DNA from: Bacteroides sp. CAG:1060
Lineage (GTDB): Bacteria > Bacteroidota > Bacteroidia > Bacteroidales > UBA932
Assembly: GCA_000432655.1 (NCBI GenBank)
Contig: HF986302.1
Location: 16,975-45,755 of the forward strand
Direction: 5' to 3'
Length of the DNA: 28,781 nucleotides
The notes below the pieces were generated by a model. The model was not told the origin of the DNA, searched no databases, and saw only the letters and a list, made by a program, of their open reading frames with translations. Shown one piece after another: positions 1-7,645 of this stretch. Numbering within the stretch: position 1 is the first letter of the stretch; the number at the start of each line of letters is the position of its first letter. Position numbers and translations under genes: made by a program.

Positions 1-259
1 TGGAGCCGACTATCTTTACTCCGAACACGTCGAGCAGGACGCCGCAGATTACCAGTCCGCCGCACACGCACAGAAAGCTGTACCCGCCTGCGTAGAACCC
101 GTAATCGGCGCTGTTCCATCCGAGTTCAAGACACTCCGGATGCTGAAACAGCTGGGACAGTGTCGAGAACATGTCATCGAAAAAGTACGATGCGAACATC
201 GGCACCATCAGACAGATGAGTGCCACGATGCGCCCTGCTTTACCTGTTGCGGATTTCAT
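1..259 (-). CDS. MFS transporter, N-terminal fragment (cut by window edge)
   Basis: The reverse strand encodes the first 86 residues of a membrane protein beginning MKSATGKAGRIVALICLM; the rest lies beyond base 1. It has a first hydrophobic helix (about residues 9-28), then a loop, then a second helix (about 58-80) ending in the small-residue/LDVFGVK stretch typical of the major facilitator cytoplasmic loop 2-3. It matches the next upstream protein almost position for position (CGGLVICGVLLDVFGVK versus CGFLILAGIILDKLGVR), so the two are tandem paralogues; this copy carries about six extra residues (near HPECLE) in the first periplasmic loop. The ATG lies 3 bases after the stop of its paralogue, implying co-transcription and coupling. 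Substrate cannot be told from this fragment. Confidence 0.85.
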   Translation of the reverse strand, partial: MKSATGKAGRIVALICLMVPMFASYFFDDMFSTLSQLFQHPECLELGWNSADYGFYAGGYSFLCVCGGLVICGVLLDVFGVKIVGS

Positions 260-262
260 TCT

Positions 263-1630
263 TTACTTACTGATGTTAGGAAGTTCCAGACCGTAGCCTT
301 TCTTCTTGTCTTCAGCCTTGAGGTAAATGCTCAATATGAAGGCGAGAACTCCGAAGCTTGAGAATACCAGCATCGGTACGAAATAACTTCCTGTGGATGC
401 ACGGAGCGAGCCGATAAGCATCGGTACAAGGCAGAGTCCGATGTTCTGAACCCAGAATATCAGGCAGTATGCACTTCCGAGGATTTTCTCGTCTATAATC
501 TTCGGTACGGATGGCCAAAGTGCCGCCGGTACAAGAGAGAAACTTATGCCGAGTACTACAATGAGAAGCAGGGCAAACCACTTCTGAGGAAATGCCGGAA
601 GAATGAATGCGAAGCTCAAGTGGCACACAATCATGATAATCGAGCCGAACATCAGCATTGTCGCGCCTTTACCCTTGCGGTCAAGGAAAATACCGAGCAT
701 CGGTGTCATGACCATTGCGAGTATAGGGAAGCAGCTGAACAGTTTGGCTGCAGAGGCGGCGTCTATGGCAAGGGTTTCCTCAAGGAAGTTTGTGGCATAT
801 CTCTGGAACGGGAATATGGCACTGTAGTAGAGGACGCAGAGAAGGGAAACTATCCAGAACATCTTGCTTGTGAAGATAGCCTTGAGGTCGCTGATATGGA
901 ATTCATCCTCAGGAGACTTTTCGGCAGTTGCGAGTCCGGCGTCCACGAGCTGGGAGTCGAACTTGCGGTCCATTATTCCGAATATGATGAAGTTGATGAG
1001 TCCGATTACGAGGAGCGCTCCGCAGAATCCGACAGGAGCAAGGATGGAATTGTCAAACTTCTCTGAAATCAAAGGGGCAATCCACATCACTCCGAAAACG
1101 CCGAGTCTGGCGATAGCCATCTCAAGTCCCATGGCAAGAGCCATTTCCTTGCCTTTGAACCATTTGGCCAGGATTTTGGAGACGTTGGTGCCTTCCATTT
1201 CACATCCGCATCCGAAAATCATGAATCCGAGCGAAGCCATTTTGGCGCTTCCCGGCAGTTCTACCCACCAGCTGTCGAGCCATCCGCAGAAAGCGGTGCT
1301 TTGGAACCAGTCGCTGACTGCGATGAACTTCATACCGGCGCCGAAAACCATCAGTCCTGCGGAAAGGATTCCTGAAAACCGCACGCCGAGCTTGTCCAGA
1401 ATGATGCCTGCGAGAATAAGGAATCCGCAGACGTTAAGGATGTACTCGGATGCGGCATATTTTCCGAATACTCCGCTGTCCCATCCAAGTTTGCTCTCTA
1501 CGAGAGATTTGAGAGGGGACATTACGTCCACGAACATGTAAGCGAAGAACATCATCAGTGCCACGAGCACGAGCACTGTCCATCTCGCCAGCGGCGAGTC
1601 GTTCATCATTTTGGAAATCTTCTGTGTCAT
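263..1630 (-). CDS. MFS transporter, 455 residues
   Basis: A complete polytopic inner-membrane protein with about twelve hydrophobic segments, e.g. around residues 18-38, 60-80, 88-105, and a C-terminal pair ending near residue 443. The segment LDKLGVRFSG is the usual loop 2-3 signature of the major facilitator superfamily, and a long hydrophilic stretch in the middle (DRKFDSQLVDAG to HISDLKAIF) is the central cytoplasmic loop. MFS proteins move small solutes by proton symport, antiport or uniport. I do not recognise the substrate. The gene starts 11 bases after the ssb stop and is followed after 3 bases by a paralogue, so ssb and both transporters may be one transcript. Acidic-to-basic loop pattern and length are normal for the family. 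Confidence 0.88.
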   Translation of the reverse strand: MTQKISKMMNDSPLARWTVLVLVALMMFFAYMFVDVMSPLKSLVESKLGWDSGVFGKYAASEYILNVCGFLILAGIILDKLGVRFSGILSAGLMVFGAGMKFIAVSDWFQSTAFCGWLDSWWVELPGSAKMASLGFMIFGCGCEMEGTNVSKILAKWFKGKEMALAMGLEMAIARLGVFGVMWIAPLISEKFDNSILAPVGFCGALLVIGLINFIIFGIMDRKFDSQLVDAGLATAEKSPEDEFHISDLKAIFTSKMFWIVSLLCVLYYSAIFPFQRYATNFLEETLAIDAASAAKLFSCFPILAMVMTPMLGIFLDRKGKGATMLMFGSIIMIVCHLSFAFILPAFPQKWFALLLIVVLGISFSLVPAALWPSVPKIIDEKILGSAYCLIFWVQNIGLCLVPMLIGSLRASTGSYFVPMLVFSSFGVLAFILSIYLKAEDKKKGYGLELPNISK

Positions 1631-1641
1631 TTGTATGCCTT

Positions 1642-2184
1642 TTAGAATGGAAGATCGTCTTCCTGATTGTCAATTCCCGTAGCGGATGTCTGAGGTGCGG
1701 CCGAAGGCTGTCCCCATGTACCTTGCTGTGCCTGCTGCACAGGAGGCTGATATGCAGGCTGCTGAGCCGGTTGTGGCGCCTGAACGGGCTGATTGCCGCC
1801 CTGGTATCCGGCGCTCTGTCCTGCCCCGGCAGAGTCGTCCCTGCGGCCGAGAAGTTGCAGGGAATCCGCGTTTATTTCCGTAGTGTAGCGCTTGGCTCCG
1901 CTCTGGTCGGTCCATGATCTTGTGCGGAGTCTTCCTTCGACATAGAGCTGGGTGCCTTTCTTGACATAGCGTTCCACGATGTCAGCGCTCTGGCCCCATA
2001 CCACAACATTGTGCCACTCGGTGTTTTCCCTGACCTCTCCGCTGCGGTCACGATATCTTTCGCTTGTCGCCAGAGTGAAGGAGGCGACTTTCCTTCCCTG
2101 CCCGGCAGGGGAGTTTCCATCGAGGTAACGAACTTCCGGATCCTTTCCGACGTTACCGATAAGCATTACTTTATTCAGTGACAT
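1642..2184 (-). CDS. ssb: Single-stranded DNA-binding protein SSB
   Basis: 180 residues. The N-terminal OB fold spans about residues 1-115 and begins MSLNKVMLIGNVGKDPEVR, with the expected TEWHNVVVWGQSADI and YVEGRLRTRSW strands. A flexible Gln/Pro/Ala/Gly-rich linker follows (about 120-165), then the acidic tip ending DDLPF, which in this family docks replication and repair partners such as RecJ, primase and RecQ. SSB coats single-stranded DNA during replication, recombination and repair. The reading frame is open further upstream to 2598, but that part is antisense to aroK and matches nothing, so the start is placed at the ATG whose product begins at the family N-terminus. It is divergent from aroK across 100 bases; recJ, a known SSB partner, is nearby. 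Confidence 0.97.
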   Translation of the reverse strand: MSLNKVMLIGNVGKDPEVRYLDGNSPAGQGRKVASFTLATSERYRDRSGEVRENTEWHNVVVWGQSADIVERYVKKGTQLYVEGRLRTRSWTDQSGAKRYTTEINADSLQLLGRRDDSAGAGQSAGYQGGNQPVQAPQPAQQPAYQPPVQQAQQGTWGQPSAAPQTSATGIDNQEDDLPF

Positions 2185-2231
2185 AGTTTCAATATTTTGT
2201 CGTTTCAATGAACTTGCAATATACAGATTTT

Positions 2232-2264
2232 TTTGCGAAAAGCGATGAAATAGCAGTATATTTA
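2232..2264 (+). promoter_or_regulatory. Candidate aroK promoter
   Basis: TTTG at 2232-2235 and TATATTTA at 2257-2264 are 21 bases apart, resembling the Bacteroidota -33 (TTTG) and -7 (TAnnTTTG) elements, with one mismatch in the last base. The box ends 20 bases before the aroK ATG. I saw no equally good element for ssb on the other strand of this gap. Confidence 0.4.
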
Positions 2265-2284
2265 CGGTCAATTCAGCAAGCAAT

Positions 2285-2797
2285 ATGGATAACGGACCGT
2301 CAATAATATGCCTTCTCGGATTTATGGGATGCGGAAAAAGCACCGTGGGAAAGGAACTTGCCGCCCTGACAGGAGCTGAATATACCGACCTTGACGAATA
2401 TGTGACCGCAAGGGAAGGCCGCAGCATTCCGGATATTTTCCAAGGCGGAGAAAGCGCGTTCCGTGATGCGGAATTATCCGCATTGAAGGCATATCTTTCC
2501 AGAAAAGATGCTTCCCGGGCTCGGAAAGTGCTGTCTCTTGGCGGAGGTACCCCCACAATTCCGGCGGCGCGGGAACTTATCCTTGGGCACACCTGCACTG
2601 TATATCTGAAATGCGATTGGGAGACGATATCTTCGCGCCTTGGTGGCGGGGACGCTTCAAGGCCATTGTCTTCGAATGCCGCGAAACTCTACAAGGAGAG
2701 GCTGCCGATATACGAAATGGCGCGCTTGTCGGTCGATGTGGCCGGAAAAACGCCGCGGCAGGTGGCGGAAGAAATTATAGCAGCACTGATTCCATAG
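2285..2797 (+). CDS. aroK: Shikimate kinase
   Basis: 170 residues, normal for the family. It phosphorylates the 3-hydroxyl of shikimate with ATP in the cytoplasm, step five of chorismate synthesis. The Walker A loop GFMGCGKST lies at residues 12-20, the shikimate-binding DLD pair at 35-37 with Arg 58-60 region following (ESAFRDAE), and the glycine motif GGGTP at 86-90. The C-terminal lid region contains an Arg-rich segment (RPLSSNA). The ATG start gives the expected short N-terminus. The 3' end overlaps the convergent aroE by 23 bases, so two shikimate-pathway genes meet tail to tail here. Confidence 0.96.
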   Translation: MDNGPSIICLLGFMGCGKSTVGKELAALTGAEYTDLDEYVTAREGRSIPDIFQGGESAFRDAELSALKAYLSRKDASRARKVLSLGGGTPTIPAARELILGHTCTVYLKCDWETISSRLGGGDASRPLSSNAAKLYKERLPIYEMARLSVDVAGKTPRQVAEEIIAALIP

Positions 2798-3458
2798 CAG
2801 CCTTGTCGGGTATCTCTCCGGTCATGAGCTCGTATCCCATGACGGCTTGCATAAGAAGCCACTGTTTGCCGCTGATGTAGCCTTTGTGCTGATCCAGACA
2901 AGGGTTTTTGTAGTTGGCCTCCAGAAGGATTTCGCTTTCGAGCCTGTCTATTCCCGGGGCCGCTTTCGGAAGGGTATATACTATCACGTCTGCACTGACG
3001 CCGCCGGCGATCTCATCGTGACGGTACAATCTTGTGCTGAATCCGAGTTCTTCGACGGCAGCGAGCGCAGCCTTGCCGGCACCTCCGAATCCTATGACTG
3101 CGGCTGTCCCCGGTGCATATTTCTCAAGCAGGGCCTTTACTCCACGATAATCCGAATTGTATGCGGCGATTCCGTTCTCGGTCTTCACGCACAGATTGGA
3201 AGCTCCGCATCTTTTCACTTCATCACTTATGATATCCGCGTTCTGGAAGGCGTTGACCTTGAACGGGGAAGTGACGTTTATGGCTTTGTAATCGCGGATG
3301 AAGCGCTCCCACGCCTCGGTGAAACTCTCGGTCTGAATGAGGTCGAAAGGATATTTTCCGGAATATGCCGCCGTGAAAATGGCAGGGCTTAATGAGCGGG
3401 CGATAGGATGTCCTATCAGTCCGAATCTATCTGTCGTTGCGCTGTCTGACTGCTTCAT
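2775..3458 (-). CDS. aroE: Shikimate 5-dehydrogenase
   Basis: 227 residues, somewhat shorter than the usual 245-280. It reduces 3-dehydroshikimate to shikimate with NADPH. The shikimate-binding SLSP is at residues 22-25, the catalytic lysine in NVTSPFK at 61-67 (Lys67), the catalytic aspartate in YNSDYRG (Asp103), and the NADP-binding glycine loop IGFGGAGKA at about 122-130. The C-terminal helix around LLMQAVMGYELMTG is the conserved closing element. The ATG at 3458 lies 32 bases inside the end of the RNA methyltransferase gene, consistent with an lysS-methyltransferase-aroE operon. Its 3' end overlaps aroK on the other strand. Confidence 0.95.
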   Translation of the reverse strand: MKQSDSATTDRFGLIGHPIARSLSPAIFTAAYSGKYPFDLIQTESFTEAWERFIRDYKAINVTSPFKVNAFQNADIISDEVKRCGASNLCVKTENGIAAYNSDYRGVKALLEKYAPGTAAVIGFGGAGKAALAAVEELGFSTRLYRHDEIAGGVSADVIVYTLPKAAPGIDRLESEILLEANYKNPCLDQHKGYISGKQWLLMQAVMGYELMTGEIPDKAAMESVLL

Positions 3459-4206
3459 ATAAAAGAATTGCTGCTGAAACTGACACGTTGAGGGAATCCA
3501 GCTTCCCGAGCATCGGGATGCGTATATGTGCGTCGGCTGCCTGCCTCCACTTGTCCGACAGGCCCGTAGCCTCGGTACCCATCACTATTGCCGTTCCCTT
3601 TGTCATAGGACAGTCGTAGTACAGGCTGGAGTCCTGAAGTTGCGCCGTAAGTATCCGGATTCCTTTGGATTTAAGGAAGGTTATGGCCTGTGCGGTGGTG
3701 CACACTGCCGTGGGAACCGTGAAAACAGCTCCTATGGATGCACGTATGAGGTTGGGGTTGTACAAATCGGTACGCGGGTCGCAGATGATAAGAGCGTCCG
3801 CTCCGGCGGCATCACAAGTCCTGAGCACGGCACCGAGGTTGCCTGGCTTTTCCACGCTCTCCAATACCGCTATCAGGGGGTTATCCTTGAGATGAAGGCT
3901 CGACAGCGGGTGCTCTATGGCTTGAAACACCCCTATTGCGCCCTCTGTCCCTTCCCGGTAGGCGGCTTTGGCATAGAGACCGGCGGACAATGCGAAATGT
4001 CTGCATTGCGGAAGGGTCTCCTCGCTTACGATGTCGGGGCAGAAAAAGATGCAGTCCGGCTTGTATCCGGCTTCGATGCAATGGGATATCTCCCGTACGC
4101 CCTCGACCGTAAACAAAGCGCTTTCGCGCCGCTCAGAAGACTTCTGAAGCAGCGCGATAAGCCGTTTGAACTTAGGATTGGCTGAAGATGTGATGTATTC
4201 CGTCAC
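3427..4206 (-). CDS. SpoU/TrmH-family RNA 2'-O-methyltransferase
   Basis: 259 residues. An N-terminal substrate-binding segment (about 1-100; the TVEGVREI stretch at 33-40 is typical) precedes a knotted SPOUT catalytic domain. The three SpoU motifs are present: [20 protein letters not shown] region (motif 1, 116-135), [12 protein letters not shown] (motif 2, 207-218) and [20 protein letters not shown] (motif 3, 230-249), which bind S-adenosylmethionine and carry the catalytic Arg129 and Asn240. The family methylates ribose 2'-OH in rRNA or tRNA; this resembles 23S rRNA-type enzymes of the RlmB/TsnR group, but the exact nucleotide cannot be inferred. The start is GTG, overlapping the lysS stop as GTGA, so translation is coupled. 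Confidence 0.92.
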   Translation of the reverse strand: MTEYITSSANPKFKRLIALLQKSSERRESALFTVEGVREISHCIEAGYKPDCIFFCPDIVSEETLPQCRHFALSAGLYAKAAYREGTEGAIGVFQAIEHPLSSLHLKDNPLIAVLESVEKPGNLGAVLRTCDAAGADALIICDPRTDLYNPNLIRASIGAVFTVPTAVCTTAQAITFLKSKGIRILTAQLQDSSLYYDCPMTKGTAIVMGTEATGLSDKWRQAADAHIRIPMLGKLDSLNVSVSAAILLYEAVRQRNDR

Positions 4207-5729
4207 TGTTTGTCTTCTTTCTTGAGACTTTTCTCCGGCTTCATCTGAGGGAAGAGGAGAACGTCCTGAATGGTGGTCTGGCCGGTCAGGAACATAGTCA
4301 GACGGTCGATACCCATGCCAAGTCCGCTTGTCGGCGGCATACCGTATTCGAGCGCCCTGACGAAATCGTAGTCGATGAACATGGCTTCGTCGTCACCGTT
4401 GCTCTTGAGCCTTGCCTGCTCTTCGAATCTCTCAAGCTGGTCGATAGGGTCGTTGAGCTCGGAGTATGCGTTGGCAAGTTCCTTTCCGCATACGAACAGC
4501 TCGAACCTCTCGGTAAGCTTCGGATTGTGGCGGTGGCGCTTGGACAGAGGAGACATTTCCACCGGATAGTCGGTGATGAATGTAGGCTGTATGAGGTTGC
4601 TTTCGCAATACTCTCCAAAAATGGCGTCGATAAGCTTGCCTTTTCCCATGGACGGCTCGGTATGGACGTTGAGCTTATCGCAAGTAGCTCTCAATTCGGC
4701 TTCGTCCATTTCACTCACGTCCACTCCGGCGTACTCCTTGATGGCTTCGAGGATAGGCAGTCTGCGGTATCCTGCAGCGAAATCCACTTCGTTGTCGCCG
4801 ATTTTTACCTTGGTGGTGCCGTTTATGGCTACGGATACCTTGGCCAGCATATTCTCGACGAAATTCATCATCCAGATGTAGTCCTTGTAGGCTACGTATA
4901 TTTCCATGCAGGTAAATTCCGGGTTGTGGGTCTTGTCCATGCCCTCGTTGCGGAAGTCCTTTGCAAATTCATAGACTCCGTTGAATCCGCCGACGATGAG
5001 TCTTTTGAGGTACAGCTCGTTGGCAATTCTGAGGTACAGAGGAATATCCAGAGCGTTGTGGTGGGTGATGAACGGTCTGGCCGCGGCACCCCCGGGGATG
5101 CTCTGAAGAATAGGTGTCTCCACCTCAAGACATCCGGCGGCGTTGAAATATTCTCTCATGGTGGCAATAATCTTCGCTCTCTTGATGAATACGTCCTTTA
5201 CCTGCGGATTTACGATAAGGTCCACATATCTCTGGCGATAACGCAGCTCAGGGTCTGTAAATGCGTCGAAAACCTGACCGTCAAGCTCTTTTACAATAGG
5301 AAGAACTTTCAGTGACTTGCTGAGCAGGGTGAGTTCCTTGGCATGTATGCTCAGCTGTCCGGTCTGGGTGATGAATGCGAATCCGCGGATGCCGATGACG
5401 TCACCTATGTCCAGAAGCTTTTTCCAGACGGTGTTGTACATGGTCTTGTCTTCACCGGGACAGATTTCGTCTCTTTTGACGTAAATCTGAATTCGTCCTG
5501 TCTCATCTTGAATCTCTCCGAATGAGGCTGCGCCCATTATGCGCCTGCTCATAAGCCTTCCTGCAATGCAAACTTCCTGAAAGTTGCCCTTTTCCGCATC
5601 GAAGCCGGATTTGATTTCTGCGGCGTTTGTGTTCACCGGATAAAGAGCTGCCGGATAAGGCTCTATGCCGAGTTCTCTGAGTTTGGCAAGGGATTCCCGG
5701 CGCAAAAGTTCTTGTTCGCTGTATTCCAT
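4203..5729 (-). CDS. lysS: Lysyl-tRNA synthetase, class II
   Basis: 508 residues, full length for the core bacterial enzyme. It charges tRNA-Lys with lysine. An N-terminal OB anticodon-binding domain (about 55-140, with [14 protein letters not shown]) is followed by the class II catalytic core: motif 1 around 185-212, motif 2 [20 protein letters not shown] at 259-278, and motif 3 [11 protein letters not shown] at 469-479. The lysine-specific GGAAARPF is at about 213-220. It heads a minus-strand operon with the RNA methyltransferase and aroE and is divergent from recJ; a good promoter match sits about 25 bases upstream. Confidence 0.98.
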   Translation of the reverse strand: MEYSEQELLRRESLAKLRELGIEPYPAALYPVNTNAAEIKSGFDAEKGNFQEVCIAGRLMSRRIMGAASFGEIQDETGRIQIYVKRDEICPGEDKTMYNTVWKKLLDIGDVIGIRGFAFITQTGQLSIHAKELTLLSKSLKVLPIVKELDGQVFDAFTDPELRYRQRYVDLIVNPQVKDVFIKRAKIIATMREYFNAAGCLEVETPILQSIPGGAAARPFITHHNALDIPLYLRIANELYLKRLIVGGFNGVYEFAKDFRNEGMDKTHNPEFTCMEIYVAYKDYIWMMNFVENMLAKVSVAINGTTKVKIGDNEVDFAAGYRRLPILEAIKEYAGVDVSEMDEAELRATCDKLNVHTEPSMGKGKLIDAIFGEYCESNLIQPTFITDYPVEMSPLSKRHRHNPKLTERFELFVCGKELANAYSELNDPIDQLERFEEQARLKSNGDDEAMFIDYDFVRALEYGMPPTSGLGMGIDRLTMFLTGQTTIQDVLLFPQMKPEKSLKKEDKQ

Positions 5730-5754
5730 AACAATATATTTCTTCCAAAGTTCG

Positions 5755-5786
5755 CAAAATTACGATTTTTATGGAATTTTACCAAA
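5755..5786 (-). promoter_or_regulatory. Candidate lysS promoter
   Basis: On the minus strand TTTG (5786-5783) and TAATTTTG (5762-5755) are separated by 20 bases, an exact match to the Bacteroidota -33/-7 pattern TTTG-N19-21-TAnnTTTG. Transcription would begin near 5749, leaving a leader of roughly 20 bases before the lysS ATG. Confidence 0.6.
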
Positions 5787-5810
5787 TGTCAAAATAATTG
5801 ACTAACTTTG
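5778..5810 (+). promoter_or_regulatory. Candidate recJ promoter, overlapping the lysS promoter
   Basis: TTTA at 5778-5781 and an exact -7 box TAACTTTG at 5803-5810 are 21 bases apart. The box ends 7 bases before the recJ ATG at 5818, so the transcript would have almost no leader. The spacer of this promoter contains the -33 element of the divergent lysS promoter, so the two may compete for polymerase. Confidence 0.5.
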
Positions 5811-5817
5811 TAAGGAT

Positions 5818-7563
5818 ATGGTTCAGGCCAGAGACAGCAAATGGGTACTCCGCGAGCCGTCCGATCCGGAAAAGGTCGACCGGCTGGCTACGGAAGTCGG
5901 CATCGATAAGGTGCTGGCCGATTTGCTTATAAAGCGCGGTGTGGAGACTTTCGCACAGGCGCGTTCTTTTTTCCGTCCGAGCCTTGACAATCTTCATGAT
6001 CCTTTCCTGATGAAAGATATGGATGTGGCGGTGGAGCGCCTTCACCGCGCCGTGGTTTCCGGCGAGAGCATCCTGGTGTATGGAGATTATGACGTGGACG
6101 GTACCACCGCAGTGGCTTTGCTGTATTCTTTCGTGCGCCGTTTTACCGACAAGGTGGATTTCTACATACCTGACAGATATGATGAGGGCTATGGAGTGTC
6201 TTTCAAGGGAATAGACTATGCCGTAGAATCAGGAGCCGGACTTATAGTCACGCTTGACTGCGGTATCAAGGCCATTGACAAGGTGGAATATGCGGCATCC
6301 AAGGGGATAGACATGATTATTTGCGATCATCACCTTCCGGAGGATTCGCTGCCCGCCGCTGTGGCTGTGCTTGATCCCAAAAGGGAAGATTGCCATTATC
6401 CGTTTGATGATCTTTCGGGTTGCGGCGTAGGATTCAAGCTGGTACAGGCTTATTCCGCGCGGTACGGGGTGCCTTTTGAGACGTTGGTGCCGCTTCTGGA
6501 TCTTCTGGTTGTCAGCATTGCCTCTGATCTGGTCACGATGGTGGGGGAGAACCGCATCCTTGCGCATTTCGGGCTCAAGCAGCTCAATGAGAATCCCTGC
6601 ACCGGCCTTCAGGCCATGATAAACCTTTCCAGTCTCGAGCCGGGTCACGTGTCTATAGACGATATCGTGTTCAAGATAGGCCCGAGAATCAATGCTGCCG
6701 GAAGAATGGAGACCGGGCGCCTTGCAGTGGAGCTGTTGACGTCACGGAGCCTTTCTGAAGCCATGCAGATCGGAGAAAAAATCAACGAAAGCAACAACGA
6801 ACGCAAGAATATTGACCGGGAAATCACTCAGGAAGCTCTGGATATGGTGCAGACCGGGAATTGTCTCTGCAACGGCAGCGCTATGATTGTGTACAATCCA
6901 GAGTGGAACAAGGGCGTCGTCGGCATTGTGGCATCGCGTCTTGTGGAAGCATATTACAAGCCTACGGTCGTCCTCACCAAGTCAAACGGGTTCGTGAGCG
7001 GTTCTGCGCGAAGCATATCCGGATTCGACCTGTATGGCGCCATTGAGAGCTGCGCGGATCTTCTGGAGAATTTCGGCGGCCATGTGTATGCGGCCGGATT
7101 GACGCTAAGGGAAGAGAACCTGCCGGAATTTGCCCGCCGGATGGACGAATATATATCCGCCAAGATAGAGACGGAGATGATGACTCCTGTGATAGAGGTG
7201 GACAGCAAGCTCAATTTTGCCTGCATCACACCCAAGTTCTTCAGGATACTTAAGCAATTCCAGCCTTTTGGTCCCGGCAACCACAATCCTGTATTTCTTA
7301 CCGAAAATGTCTATGACGCAGGGACGGGCCGGAAGGTCGGTGCCGGTGGGGTGCACATGAAACTTGACCTTATACAGGAAGACCAGCCATATCACCAGAT
7401 ATCATCGATTGCCTTCAATATGGCCGAGCATTATGACCACATAAAGGAAGGCAACCCGTTTGATATCTGCTATTCGATAGTCGAGAACTATTATCGCGGT
7501 AACTCATCCATTCAGCTGCGAATCAAAGATTTGCGCGAGAGAGAAGATATCTGCGGCATATAA
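5818..7563 (+). CDS. recJ: Single-stranded-DNA-specific exonuclease RecJ
   Basis: 581 residues, typical length. RecJ degrades single-stranded DNA 5' to 3' in recombination and in base-excision and mismatch repair. The DHH phosphoesterase domain carries motif I GDYDVDGT (residues 89-96, Asp90, 92, 94), LDCGIKA near 147-152, and the metal-binding DHH at 170-172. The DHHA1 domain has GFVSGSARS (391-399) and the GGHVYAAG motif (420-427). A C-terminal OB-like domain (about 455-575, from VDSKLNFACI) completes the protein. Alone on its strand between the lysS and topoisomerase operons; a hairpin follows its stop. Confidence 0.97.
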   Translation: MVQARDSKWVLREPSDPEKVDRLATEVGIDKVLADLLIKRGVETFAQARSFFRPSLDNLHDPFLMKDMDVAVERLHRAVVSGESILVYGDYDVDGTTAVALLYSFVRRFTDKVDFYIPDRYDEGYGVSFKGIDYAVESGAGLIVTLDCGIKAIDKVEYAASKGIDMIICDHHLPEDSLPAAVAVLDPKREDCHYPFDDLSGCGVGFKLVQAYSARYGVPFETLVPLLDLLVVSIASDLVTMVGENRILAHFGLKQLNENPCTGLQAMINLSSLEPGHVSIDDIVFKIGPRINAAGRMETGRLAVELLTSRSLSEAMQIGEKINESNNERKNIDREITQEALDMVQTGNCLCNGSAMIVYNPEWNKGVVGIVASRLVEAYYKPTVVLTKSNGFVSGSARSISGFDLYGAIESCADLLENFGGHVYAAGLTLREENLPEFARRMDEYISAKIETEMMTPVIEVDSKLNFACITPKFFRILKQFQPFGPGNHNPVFLTENVYDAGTGRKVGAGGVHMKLDLIQEDQPYHQISSIAFNMAEHYDHIKEGNPFDICYSIVENYYRGNSSIQLRIKDLREREDICGI

Positions 7564-7581
7564 CCAGCAATCAGCATATTC

Positions 7582-7645
7582 CGTACCGGAGGAGGGTGTT
7601 TCCGGTACGAAAAGGGCATTCGGTGCACGAAAACCCTCTTTTTCT
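7582..7645. terminator. Candidate bidirectional terminator between recJ and parC
   Basis: A perfect 9-base inverted repeat (7582-7590 with 7601-7609, arm CGTACCGGA) has a 10-base loop. A second, longer-range pairing joins GAGGGT (7592-7597) with ACCCTC (7633-7638), followed directly by a T-rich run (7639-7643) that would suit termination of recJ transcripts. The 82-base gap separates two convergent genes, where a terminator is expected. Confidence 0.5.

Noticed and set aside
864..1541. Plus-strand open frame of 225 codons
   Set aside because: Antisense to the MFS transporter, low-complexity Ser/Pro/Ile composition typical of a shadow of hydrophobic coding sequence.
2185..2598. N-terminal extension of ssb
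   Set aside because: It is antisense to aroK and the SSB family N-terminus begins at the ATG at 2184.
2775..3458. Truncated aroE pseudogene because of its 227-residue length
   Set aside because: All catalytic motifs and the C-terminal helix are present; it is just a compact form.
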